A DNA stretch of 64,000 bases from Flavobacterium fryxellicola (GTDB lineage: Bacteria; Bacteroidota; Bacteroidia; Flavobacteriales; Flavobacteriaceae): the NCBI RefSeq assembly GCF_900143245.1, contig NZ_FRDK01000011.1, forward strand, positions 56,164 to 120,163, written 5' to 3'. Position 1 is the stretch's first letter. Each line of letters opens with the position of its first letter. The translations under genes and the position numbers were made by a program. A model generated the notes under the pieces. It ran no database searches, was not told where the DNA came from, and saw nothing but the letters and a program-made list of their open reading frames with translations. Of this stretch, positions 14,754 to 23,201 are shown piece by piece.

Positions 14754-15656
14754 TTAATTATGAAACTTCCTGTCTTTTATCAGTTTTGCTTTGAGTAAAT
14801 CTGAATTTTTAAGTTTTATCAACTGATGTCTCGCTCCGTTTTTCTCATAAATTTCTATCAGGAGTACTTTGTCATCGGCAATAGTAAATTGATCCAATAA
14901 AAATATATTTCGCTCTACCGTTTTACCTTTAATTTCGTCCAATGGTTTGTAAATCCGTAGTGGATTCAACGTCCTTTCTTGTATAACTGTACGTTTGGCT
15001 AGCTTTTTATCCACTACTTTGAAAGTAACAAAATCGACATGGAAAGTGACGTAACTGCAATTAGTAACTTGAGTATGGAAATAGAACTTGCCATCATCTA
15101 CATAGACTCCTTTTAATATGAACTCGATACCATAACTTCTAGCACCCTTATTCTTTATTAAATATTTGTCTTTTTTGTATATCGTTCCCATTAACTCGTC
15201 TACCAATGAAGGCGAATTCTTTCCGAGCTCTTCAAAAAGAACATCATTTGAATTCTCTCTATTTATTCCTTTCTGCATTTCTAAAAGATTATAATTCGTA
15301 TTTACAGGCCAAGAATTGTAGAGCACATTGAAATTATAAAAATGTCCGTCTTCGGTAATTACTGAAAAATTGGTTTCCTCTGCAAAATCACGTACTGAAG
15401 CCTTTACTCGCAATACATTTTCCGCATCTTCCGCTTTGCTTGCAATAAGGTATTCACTTCCTAAATCTACGTATCGAATTGCAGAAGGAAATAGCAGATG
15501 CGAAGTTTTACTATAAGTTACCTCTATCGGGTACGGATCTATTTTTTCTAAGTTCAATTTTTGGGCATTATTAACAGTCACTTGCCCTTCAAATTTCGTA
15601 CTGTAGCCTATAACTAAGACCAATACTAGTATTATATTTTTCATTGTTGTTTTCAT
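14754..15656 (-). CDS. traN: Conjugative transfer protein TraN (VirB9-like)
   Basis: 300 residues. N-terminal signal peptide (NIILVLVLVIGYSTKFEGQ), then the TraN/DUF4138 pattern: PYPIEVTYSKTSHLLFPSAIRYVDLGSEYLIASKAEDAENVLRVKA (about 42-86) and the strand-rich C-terminal part. TraN is the outer-membrane-side component of the Bacteroidetes mating pore, corresponding to VirB9. It is the last member of the minus-strand order traE-F-G-I-J-K-L-M-N. It follows traM by 34 bases. The family and position agree, so the call is firm. Confidence 0.9.
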   Translation of the reverse strand: MKTTMKNIILVLVLVIGYSTKFEGQVTVNNAQKLNLEKIDPYPIEVTYSKTSHLLFPSAIRYVDLGSEYLIASKAEDAENVLRVKASVRDFAEETNFSVITEDGHFYNFNVLYNSWPVNTNYNLLEMQKGINRENSNDVLFEELGKNSPSLVDELMGTIYKKDKYLIKNKGARSYGIEFILKGVYVDDGKFYFHTQVTNCSYVTFHVDFVTFKVVDKKLAKRTVIQERTLNPLRIYKPLDEIKGKTVERNIFLLDQFTIADDKVLLIEIYEKNGARHQLIKLKNSDLLKAKLIKDRKFHN

Positions 15657-15690
15657 ATTTAATTTTATTAAATTTTACCAAGCTGATCAT

Positions 15691-16992
15691 TTAATTTTTC
15701 GAGACTAGAAACACTTGAAGCCCTGACTTCAAGGTTACTTTTGGAGTTTTCATTTTTTTTGAAAAATAACCTGAAATACCTTGCACAAGACCACGGCTCA
15801 AATCGCCGGCAATCTGTTGCCCTGGGGAACTTGAAAGCATAATACTGCTTCCTGAAGTTTGCCCCATATTGGCAGCCATTTCTTTTAGAGCGCTCATTTC
15901 GGGAGAATAGGGTACAAATAATCCTTGTTGTCCATCTAATCCATAGATAGTAAGATCAACAGGAAGAATAGTACCATCCAACGCAATCGACGTAATTTTC
16001 ATTTGGAGCCTTCCTTGATTGAATTTTGAGTTTGCCGTCAACACTGTTCCTTGAGGAATAATACGGTTTTGTATTTTGGCAGGCTCTAATAAACGTAAAC
16101 GAACACTGCTTTCTACTGATACTAGCTGTGTGATTTGGATAACAGCTCTAATACTATTTTTTGGTTGTGTCTCCAGTTCGGTTTTCCCAGCAGTATAAAA
16201 TCCTCGATTGCGATTTTCGCTCCAATTAGCTATAAAAGTGCTGTCAGGAAGGTTTCTATGTAATGACGAAACAGCATTTTTTCGAGCAGGAATAAATGAA
16301 ACAAAAGATTCCTTTTCGGTTGAAGCAGTAGAAACAGCCATTGTTTTTTCATTTAATTGTTCCGTTGAAGTCTTATTGACTGGCAAATATTTAGCCGCCA
16401 TTTGATATGACTTCTCCATTAACTCCAATTGATTGTCAACAATATTGGTAGGTGTTTCTTCCTTTCTTGCTAACTCTTTTTTTACCTCATCTAATTGTTT
16501 GCGTAATTCCTGCGTTTCAGATTTATCATTATTGTAAAAACTGCCCAATGTATTTTGTGCATTGCGATAACTATTCAGCGAAGTATTAGTATTGGTTTCT
16601 TTTTCAATTTCAGAAACATCTTGCAATGATTCTTCTGTACTCCCCTCATTCCAGTAATCAGACAGAGAGGTTAGCGCATTTTGTTTTTCTCGATTTTTTT
16701 GTTCCACTATTTCCTGTTCATAGGCTTTTTGTTTATCATTCTGTAAACCGATAGTAGAAGCCTGAGGAACGGAATCATAGAGACCTACATCTTCTGTCTT
16801 TCTTATGTTTTCCGATGGTATGAATAGTAGATACATACAACCAAGAAATACTATACCCATCAACGCAAACAGGATTGGCTTTTTAAATTTTTCTACATTA
16901 TTATCTGAAGATTCTCGCGCTATATCTGTACTTTTATCTAAGCTATCATCCGTAACCAAGACCGTATTTTTTTTGTTTTCACTTTCTTTCAT
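15691..16992 (-). CDS. traM: Conjugative transfer protein TraM (VirB10-like)
   Basis: 433 residues. A cytoplasmic N-terminus, one membrane helix (about 38-57, PILFALMGIVFLGCMYLLF), a long charged periplasmic linker with coiled-coil potential (ETQELRKQLDEVKKELARKEE, about 158-178), and a C-terminal strand-rich domain (about 285-433: IQTVLTANSKFNQGRLQMKITSI type) as in TraM, the VirB10-like scaffold that spans the envelope. The start overlaps traL by 14 bases. The linker length is typical of the family. The likely role is to bridge the inner membrane complex to TraN. Confidence 0.9.
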   Translation of the reverse strand: MKESENKKNTVLVTDDSLDKSTDIARESSDNNVEKFKKPILFALMGIVFLGCMYLLFIPSENIRKTEDVGLYDSVPQASTIGLQNDKQKAYEQEIVEQKNREKQNALTSLSDYWNEGSTEESLQDVSEIEKETNTNTSLNSYRNAQNTLGSFYNNDKSETQELRKQLDEVKKELARKEETPTNIVDNQLELMEKSYQMAAKYLPVNKTSTEQLNEKTMAVSTASTEKESFVSFIPARKNAVSSLHRNLPDSTFIANWSENRNRGFYTAGKTELETQPKNSIRAVIQITQLVSVESSVRLRLLEPAKIQNRIIPQGTVLTANSKFNQGRLQMKITSIALDGTILPVDLTIYGLDGQQGLFVPYSPEMSALKEMAANMGQTSGSSIMLSSSPGQQIAGDLSRGLVQGISGYFSKKMKTPKVTLKSGLQVFLVSKN

Positions 16993-17266
16993 GTTTCCTG
17001 TTTTTTATAATTAACAACAAGGAATCCCGTAGCGACGCTGTGGATTCGTTCTTTTTGAGAAGAGCGCTTTCGATACGCTCCACATCCAGCTTACTGCTGT
17101 GTTTTCCGGTTTCAAACCAAACGCTAAGTGTAACAACTACAGTAAGAATCAAATAACTGATAAAAGAATACAGAATGTACTTGTACTGTTTTTGAAGAGG
17201 AAGTGCTCTCCAGCGTACATCAATCTTTATTAACCATAAGTCAATATTTGTTCGAAGATTTTCCAT
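16979..17266 (-). CDS. traL: Conjugative transfer protein TraL
   Basis: 95 residues. An N-terminal soluble segment (WLIKIDVRWRALPLQKQYKY), one membrane helix (about 33-50, FISYLILTVVVTLSVWF), and a charged C-terminal helix. Position between traK and traM and the RALPLQKQ..Y pattern before the helix fit TraL of Bacteroidetes conjugative transposons (DUF3989 type). It overlaps traM by 14 bases and follows traK by 11. Role: small inner-membrane component of the mating pore. Confidence 0.75.
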   Translation of the reverse strand: MENLRTNIDLWLIKIDVRWRALPLQKQYKYILYSFISYLILTVVVTLSVWFETGKHSSKLDVERIESALLKKNESTASLRDSLLLIIKNRKHERK

Positions 17267-17277
17267 CTTGGTTTATT

Positions 17278-17901
17278 TTAACGTTCAATAATTTCTAGAT
17301 CATTATTCTGCAGCACTGTAAACTTTTCTATATTGAAGCCTTGTGGATTAGTATCCGAACGAACGGAATTCACAAGGTAACAGGAGGTAACTAAATTGCG
17401 TTTGGTTACATTACTAGAGCGAATGATGTACTGCTTGGCATAAGTTTTTACAGCATAAGGATAGGTTTCAAAGTTGCATATCACACTATCTACTTCAAGG
17501 CGTTGTTGTACATTACCCGAAATAATCCGATTGTAATACCCCTTTTCAGCTAAGTCTTTGTAATAATCAAAAGCGCTTTTGTCTGCTAGATTAAATGCTC
17601 TTTTCATATTATTTTCTATAGCACTCTTGTCTGGTGCCAGTGTAAAGAAAAGCTCATGAAATCGACGTATGTGTTCCCGAGCTTCTACAGGACGATTGAT
17701 TGAAGCGTCTTGCGCCAGTGCTAGCATTAATGATTTTCCGTTATCCAACACATAAACTTTTTGACGCTGCAATTCTGCAAACCGATACGATTCCCAAATT
17801 GCGTATGCGGTCACTCCAACACAGAGTACTGCAAATACTATGGCATAAAGTCGGATTTGTTTAAAGCTATTTTCGATATTTCTTAATATTTTAAATTCCA
17901 T
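17278..17901 (-). CDS. traK: Conjugative transfer protein TraK (VirB8-like)
   Basis: 207 residues. A short cytoplasmic N-terminus, a membrane helix (about 18-36, YAIVFAVLCVGVTAYAIW), then the periplasmic domain with REHIRRFHELFFTLAPD (about 79-95) typical of TraK, a VirB8-like protein. The C-terminus ends in GFNIEKFTVLQNNDLEIIER, matching the family. It lies 20 bases after traJ. TraK forms part of the inner-membrane assembly of the mating apparatus. Confidence 0.9.
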   Translation of the reverse strand: MEFKILRNIENSFKQIRLYAIVFAVLCVGVTAYAIWESYRFAELQRQKVYVLDNGKSLMLALAQDASINRPVEAREHIRRFHELFFTLAPDKSAIENNMKRAFNLADKSAFDYYKDLAEKGYYNRIISGNVQQRLEVDSVICNFETYPYAVKTYAKQYIIRSSNVTKRNLVTSCYLVNSVRSDTNPQGFNIEKFTVLQNNDLEIIER

Positions 17902-17921
17902 TTTACTTTAATTTTAAATTG

Positions 17922-18923
17922 TTACTTCATTAATCTCCCCCCAATATTTCCAGTAACTGCTCCCGTACCAGCTCCTACAATATTTCCAGTTTTAGCGCTA
18001 GTTTGATTTATATTACGAACAAAGTTTCCTGCTCCCCCTGCCTGAATAATCCACCCAGTCACCGTAGGAATTGTAAAATATCCAATGATGCCAATAATCA
18101 TAAAGATTATATACACCGTACTGGATGAATCAGGAATAAAGTTGGGATCGGATAAACTGTCGATATCCTTTTGGAGTATTAACGATTGGATCTTGGACAA
18201 CATCGAGCTGAAAAGGTCAGAAACTGGCAACCAGAGATACACACTAATGTATCGAGTAAACCACTGTGTTAAGGTGGACTGAAACCCATCCCAAACCGAA
18301 ATAGCAAAAGCTATGGGGCCTAAAATTGATAGCACAATCAAGAAGAAAGTTCGTATCGTATCAATTACCAGTGCAGCAGCTTGAAAAAGTACTTCTAAAA
18401 ACTCTCGAAAACTATCGCGAATCATTTTCTTGATACTATACATTTCTCTTTCAATATACATCCCCGATATGGTTGCCAAATCGGAAGGCGTCCATCCTAA
18501 TTCATCCAATTTCTTATCAAATTCTTCATCCGATGCTAAATAGGCAGTCTCAGGATTTCGAAGCATAGCCTCTCTTTCCAGTTGGTCTTTCTGCTGTTGT
18601 AAAACATTCAAGTCCAAAACTTGATTTTGCAATATGCTATGTGTTCCTTGTACAACTGGACTAAGTACCCCATTGAGCGTTCCTAAAACAATCGTTGGAA
18701 AGAACATGATGCAGAGTCCTAAAGCAAAAGGTCTAAGTAGCGGAAATACATCTATCGGTTCTGCACTACTGAGTGCCTGCCAAACTTTTAATGCTACATA
18801 AAACAAAGCACCCAATCCAGCTAAACCTTTTGCTACTGCTGCCATATCAGCTGATAGTGGCAACATCTCGTCATAGAGCGAACGCAATACTTGGTGAAGA
18901 TTAGAAAACTCCATGATTACCAA
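17922..18923 (-). CDS. traJ: Conjugative transfer protein TraJ (VirB6-like)
   Basis: 333 residues, polytopic: hydrophobic stretches near 28-45, 62-85, 183-210 (AAALVIDTIRTFFLIVLSIL) and 268-295 (VYIIFMIIGIIGYFTIPTV). The C-terminus is Gly-rich. The central WTPSDLATISGMYIEREMY and the FQSTLTQWFTRYISVYLWLP segment are characteristic of TraJ, the VirB6-like channel component. ATG at 18914 (MEFSNLHQV) is an alternative start three residues in. It overlaps the preceding DUF4141 gene by 7 bases. Confidence 0.9.
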   Translation of the reverse strand: MVIMEFSNLHQVLRSLYDEMLPLSADMAAVAKGLAGLGALFYVALKVWQALSSAEPIDVFPLLRPFALGLCIMFFPTIVLGTLNGVLSPVVQGTHSILQNQVLDLNVLQQQKDQLEREAMLRNPETAYLASDEEFDKKLDELGWTPSDLATISGMYIEREMYSIKKMIRDSFREFLEVLFQAAALVIDTIRTFFLIVLSILGPIAFAISVWDGFQSTLTQWFTRYISVYLWLPVSDLFSSMLSKIQSLILQKDIDSLSDPNFIPDSSSTVYIIFMIIGIIGYFTIPTVTGWIIQAGGAGNFVRNINQTSAKTGNIVGAGTGAVTGNIGGRLMK

Positions 18924-19549
18924 TATTTTTGGTTAGCAGTTCCATAAAGCTCCAATACCGTTTTACTACTGTTTGCTTTCTTAGCGCGCAGATAACTAAC
19001 CGAAATATTTTTATTGGTAAAATAGCGAACCAAATTATGGTACTCTTTAACTTTTAGATATACTTGGTCAATAATATCCATTCGCTCCTTATCAGTAAGC
19101 GACAAGCTGGAAGAACTTACAATTTGTTTTAACTCTTTCAGAAGTTCGGTACTTTCATTTAACAATATGGAATACCCATTAGCAATAGCCGTTAATTCTT
19201 GTTCATTAAAATTAGGATCGTTCAACATTTTTCCAAAATTCTTTACATACATTTCAGAAACATCACCAACAAGCAGCACGGTCTGTTGTACTTTTCGGGC
19301 ATCCTTTACTAAATTGTTTACCGCCTTTAGCTTATCATAATATTCTTTTCCTTGATTATAGACTTTTTGGACTTCTTTAAAATTGTTAATCATGTTAGTT
19401 GCTGTGGTTGAAGTTTGTATAATCTGTCTCGCTGAATTGACAATTCCTTGAGCCAAATTGGTAGGATCTGTTACCACCCACTGTGCTTTAGCAGTCGGCA
19501 TGACAGCAAATAAAATTACCATGCACACCATAATTTTTAAATTTTTCAT
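18917..19549 (-). CDS. traI: Conjugative transfer protein, DUF4141 (TraI)
   Basis: 210 residues with a signal peptide (MKNLKIMVCMVILFAVMPTAKA, cleavage near 22-23). The mature part begins QWVVTDPTNLAQGIVNSARQ and is long-helical (about 40-170), as in the DUF4141/TraI family and VirB5-like minor pilins. It is found between traG and traJ in Bacteroidetes conjugative transposons, as here. The overlap with traJ and the 23-base spacing from traG show one operon. traH, sometimes present at this place, is missing. Confidence 0.85.
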   Translation of the reverse strand: MKNLKIMVCMVILFAVMPTAKAQWVVTDPTNLAQGIVNSARQIIQTSTTATNMINNFKEVQKVYNQGKEYYDKLKAVNNLVKDARKVQQTVLLVGDVSEMYVKNFGKMLNDPNFNEQELTAIANGYSILLNESTELLKELKQIVSSSSLSLTDKERMDIIDQVYLKVKEYHNLVRYFTNKNISVSYLRAKKANSSKTVLELYGTANQKYW

Positions 19550-19572
19550 TTTTATTCGTTTTTAAATTTTTA

Positions 19573-22077
19573 CTATTTGTTTTCTTTTTCTCTTTTCTCA
19601 AGAGCTAACCTTTTAATGGCCTGTTCTACATTTCCATCCAGTTCTCCCGCAAGACGCATCACTTCTAACTTTTCGGTTTCTTCTGTGGTATAGGCTAAAT
19701 ATTCTTCAAGACTCACCTCTGTAGCATATACTGCTGAATGCGTACCTCCTAGTCCAATCCAAACTTCTTTGTATAACCTATTGGGATCATTGTTCATATT
19801 AATCGAAAGTACCTGTGCTTTTTCTTTTTCAGTAAGACCAAGCATGGCTTGGACATCATCAAATTTGTTCATGTACTTTCGTTGGTCAAGGAGTATTTTA
19901 CAGTCCGAATTATTAATAATACTTTCTTTCACAATTGGAGATTGGATTATGTCATCTACTTCTTGGGTTACAACAATGGCTTCTCCAAAAAACTTTCGTA
20001 CGGTTTTAAAAAGGTATTTGATGTATTCTGCCATTCCCTCTTTTGCAATAGCTTTCCAAGCTTCTTCAATCAGAATTAGTTTTCGTACTCCCTTCAAACG
20101 TCGCATTTTATTGATGAAAACTTCCATAATAATGATGGTCACAATTGGAAACAGTATTTTATGATCCTTGATGGCATCAATTTCGAAAACAATAAATCGT
20201 TTGGAAAGTAAGTCGAGTTGCTTTTCGGAGTTAAGTAAATAATCATATTCCCCTCCCCTATAATAAGGTTCTAATACATTTAAGAAGTTGGCAATATCAA
20301 AGTCTTTTTCGCGCACTTGCTTTTCCTGCAATACTTTTTTATAGTCCCCTTGTACAAATTCATAAAATCCATTGAACGACGGCAAATCGTCAGTTTGTTT
20401 TATTCGTTCAATATAACCACTCACGGCATTGGACAATGCGACTTCTTCTGAACGAGTTGGTGGTTCATCATCCCGTTTCCATAAAGTCAATATCAAAGTT
20501 TTGACACTTTCTCTTTTCTCAATATCGAATACGCCATCATCGGTGTAAAATGGATTAAAGGCAATAGGATTGTCTTCGGTGTAGGTGAAATAAACCCCAT
20601 CTTCTCCTTTGGTTTTTCCCTTGATTAATTCACATAATCCTTGATACGAATTTCCAGTATCTACCAATAAAACATGAGCTCCTTGTTCATAATATTGTCT
20701 GACCATGTGATTGGTAAAAAATGACTTTCCAGAGCCTGAAGGCCCCAATATGAACTTATTCCTATTGGTGATAATACCTTTTTTCATTGGTAAATCAGAA
20801 ATATCCAAATGGATCGGTTTTCCAGTAAGCCTGTCCACCATCTTGATTCCAAAAGGAGAGGGTGAACTTTTATAATTCGTTTCTTCCGTAAAAAAACACA
20901 GCGCAGGTTCAATGAAAGTGTAAAAACTTTCTTCACTTGGAAAATCTCCTGCATTGCCCGGCATTCCTGCCCAATAAAGCGTAGCAACATCGCTAGTATT
21001 GTGCCTTGGTTTGCATTCCATTAACGCCAAAGCGCTACCTGTGTCGTTCTTTAACTGTTTTAGTTCTGCTGGATTGTCAGACCACGCCATCACATTGAAA
21101 TGCGCTCGTATAGATGCATGTCCAAAAGAATGTGCTTCGTTCAAATAGCGTTCGATCCATTCCTTATTGATTTGGTTGGCTCTGCTATAGCGTGCCAACG
21201 AATGCATGTTTCGTGCTGACTTCTCAAACTTACGCAGGTTGTCCTCACTGTTATCCAAAAAAAGATACTGGTTGTAGATGTGATTGCAAGACAACAATAA
21301 TCCTACTGGTGCTGCAAAAGACAAGAGACAATCGCTTCTGTCCGTGGACAGCTTTTCGTAACGGGTTTCTGCTGATACCGAACTAGGCAAATCATCTGTA
21401 TCGGACAACGTATGCAGACAAAGTCTTTTGTTTCCAATACGAACTTCTTCCCCACCCAAAGCAATATCCTGCATTGGTGTCCCCTCCTCTCTTGAAAGAC
21501 TTAGGTATTGTTCCAATAATCCTTGTTTGTGATTTGTTCCAATGATGTCTTCTTCACTTAATCGCTCCAGTTTTATAAAACCGGAATCATTGACGATCCG
21601 CTCAAATTGTGCCACCGATTCCATAAAACGAGAAATCGTTTCTTTATCTCTTATTTCTTTTGGGATAAGGACACCTTTGCAAAGCGAAGAGAAATTACTC
21701 TGCATTCGCATACGTTCTTTGGACGTTTTTGTTAAGAACAGATAACAATAATGATTGAGAAACGGACGCTCATTAAAATGTTGTTGGTACGATTTTGCCA
21801 AAAAACTCAAATCTTCTTTTGCAATATCAGGAGAATAATTTTCCTTGATGTACCAATCCTGTTTGTGTACCAACGTGTAATCGGGCAAAGTTTTTATAGC
21901 CTTGTGCCATGCCGAATGAATGGCTTCGTATTCCGCAGAGGCAACCGTAAAAAGCTCTGGAAGTTGCACTATAAAACAAGCGGTGATATCGGCATCCTTT
22001 GAGATAATACAATTATTTTCTACTGCCAACAATGGAAACTTACTTTCCAGCGTGGTCGCTTTTGATTTATTTCTCAT
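19573..22077 (-). CDS. traG: Conjugation ATPase TraG (VirB4-like)
   Basis: 834 residues, the usual size. The N-terminal TraC/VirB4-type domain is followed by an ATPase domain with Walker A GPSGSGKSFF (about residues 442-451), Walker B LILIEEAWKAI (about 670-680) and the downstream VTQEVDDIIQSP motif. TraG energises assembly of the transfer apparatus at the inner membrane. The gene start overlaps the traF stop by 4 bases and is in the canonical order traE-traF-traG. No sign of truncation. Confidence 0.95.
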   Translation of the reverse strand: MRNKSKATTLESKFPLLAVENNCIISKDADITACFIVQLPELFTVASAEYEAIHSAWHKAIKTLPDYTLVHKQDWYIKENYSPDIAKEDLSFLAKSYQQHFNERPFLNHYCYLFLTKTSKERMRMQSNFSSLCKGVLIPKEIRDKETISRFMESVAQFERIVNDSGFIKLERLSEEDIIGTNHKQGLLEQYLSLSREEGTPMQDIALGGEEVRIGNKRLCLHTLSDTDDLPSSVSAETRYEKLSTDRSDCLLSFAAPVGLLLSCNHIYNQYLFLDNSEDNLRKFEKSARNMHSLARYSRANQINKEWIERYLNEAHSFGHASIRAHFNVMAWSDNPAELKQLKNDTGSALALMECKPRHNTSDVATLYWAGMPGNAGDFPSEESFYTFIEPALCFFTEETNYKSSPSPFGIKMVDRLTGKPIHLDISDLPMKKGIITNRNKFILGPSGSGKSFFTNHMVRQYYEQGAHVLLVDTGNSYQGLCELIKGKTKGEDGVYFTYTEDNPIAFNPFYTDDGVFDIEKRESVKTLILTLWKRDDEPPTRSEEVALSNAVSGYIERIKQTDDLPSFNGFYEFVQGDYKKVLQEKQVREKDFDIANFLNVLEPYYRGGEYDYLLNSEKQLDLLSKRFIVFEIDAIKDHKILFPIVTIIIMEVFINKMRRLKGVRKLILIEEAWKAIAKEGMAEYIKYLFKTVRKFFGEAIVVTQEVDDIIQSPIVKESIINNSDCKILLDQRKYMNKFDDVQAMLGLTEKEKAQVLSINMNNDPNRLYKEVWIGLGGTHSAVYATEVSLEEYLAYTTEETEKLEVMRLAGELDGNVEQAIKRLALEKREKENK

Positions 22078-22406
22078 AGCTGGTACAATTTAGAGTTCAA
22101 CTTAAAATAACGATGCGCAGGCTTGCGACAGATAATATATCGTGGATGTCGTTTGTTCGCTCCTACTTTCATCAAACCATGTTCACCGTACTTTTTGTTT
22201 AGTGAAAAAGTTTGCCAGACCAATAGTGATCCTCCACCGATTCCTATAAACAGACACAGATAAGAATTGACTCCAGTCATGTACAAGATCATTATCAGGA
22301 TAAGCATCCCGAGCAAACCACCTGCGAATAGGAACAAGTACTGCGCTTTCAGTCCTTTGAATTCTACCGTTCTTCCTATTCCCTTATTTATATTATACGT
22401 ATTCAT
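22074..22406 (-). CDS. traF: Conjugative transfer protein TraF (DUF4133, VirB3-like)
   Basis: 110 residues from ATG 22406 (MNTYNINKGIGRTVEFKGLK), preferred over the upstream ATG at 22454, which would lie inside traE and add unrelated residues. Two membrane helices (about 24-41, AQYLFLFAGGLLGMLILI, and 47-65) followed by a basic tail with KYGEHGLMKVGANKRHPRYI, the DUF4133 signature. It is a VirB3-like inner-membrane partner of TraG. It starts 10 bases after traE and overlaps traG. Confidence 0.9.
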   Translation of the reverse strand: MNTYNINKGIGRTVEFKGLKAQYLFLFAGGLLGMLILIMILYMTGVNSYLCLFIGIGGGSLLVWQTFSLNKKYGEHGLMKVGANKRHPRYIICRKPAHRYFKLNSKLYQL

Positions 22407-22416
22407 ACCGCAAATA

Positions 22417-22719
22417 CTAAAGGAAGAATGAACGTAAAACAGTTGCCGCAACAATCAAAAAGATACAAGCTCCAAACCAACTCGCCGCCGTCTTACTGGT
22501 ATCAGGATCTCCACTACTAAACTTGTTATATACCTTAACTCCTCCAATGAGCCCCACTACTGCGCCAATAGCATAAATAAGTTTTGTAGCAGGATCAAAA
22601 TAAGAGGTTACCATTTGTGTAGCCTCTGTGATTCCTGCTGTTCCGTTTCCTTGTGCAAATGCACCAAGTGTTGATAGTAGAGTCACTACCAGCACTAGTT
22701 TTTTTCTTTGATTTTCCAT
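22417..22719 (-). CDS. traE: Conjugative transfer protein TraE (DUF4134, VirB2-like pilin)
   Basis: 100 residues: signal-like N-terminus (KLVLVVTLLSTLGAFAQG), then a small mature protein with two hydrophobic helices (about 45-62, KLIYAIGAVVGLIGGVKV, and 82-98, ASWFGACIFLIVAATVL) separated by YNKFSSGDPDTSKTA. This is the DUF4134 family, the VirB2-like pilin of Bacteroidetes elements. It is the first gene of the tra operon, with about 480 bases of noncoding DNA upstream. On the minus strand ATATTTG lies some 55 bases before the start and could be part of a -7 box. Confidence 0.9.
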   Translation of the reverse strand: MENQRKKLVLVVTLLSTLGAFAQGNGTAGITEATQMVTSYFDPATKLIYAIGAVVGLIGGVKVYNKFSSGDPDTSKTAASWFGACIFLIVAATVLRSFFL

Positions 22720-23201
22720 GATTTAAATAGTTTTTTTGTTCTCTATTCCTGCACTTTACAGGATTTTGAAACAAATATCATTTGGAAAAAGTTGTGGTTT
22801 AATGAGTTGTCTTTAAGTGGATTTGTTTGGCAGAAGAAGACGTGTCAACTAGTTTTAGCATCATAAAAAACATTAAATTTGAGTAATCAAAAATATTATA
22901 TTGTAAATCGCAATATGCAATACAGCATAATGAAAAATTGCTAATTAGAGAAGAACGATTTCAAATATTGATGGAGAAAATAGAACAAGTAATAAAATAA
23001 GAGTTTCTACTATTGACATGCATACAATCTCAAAAGACTTCTGTACAAATGTGTTATTAAATTGGTAATCAGTGTAATTGTCTGGCTAAAAACAGAAATT
23101 AAAACAAAGAAATATATTACATTAGCTTTTTTATTAATATGCTTCTAAATTGAGTCAAAAAAAACAATTAAACCTTATTAAAAATAATACAAAATTAAAA
23201 T
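22720..23201. other. Divergent intergenic region between tra operon and defence-like cargo
   Basis: About 480 bases, very AT-rich, no gene. It must carry the tra operon promoter (minus strand) and the promoter of the three-gene operon that starts at 23202. No clear operator or hairpin was seen. The cargo insertion point is probably within this gap. Confidence 0.45.
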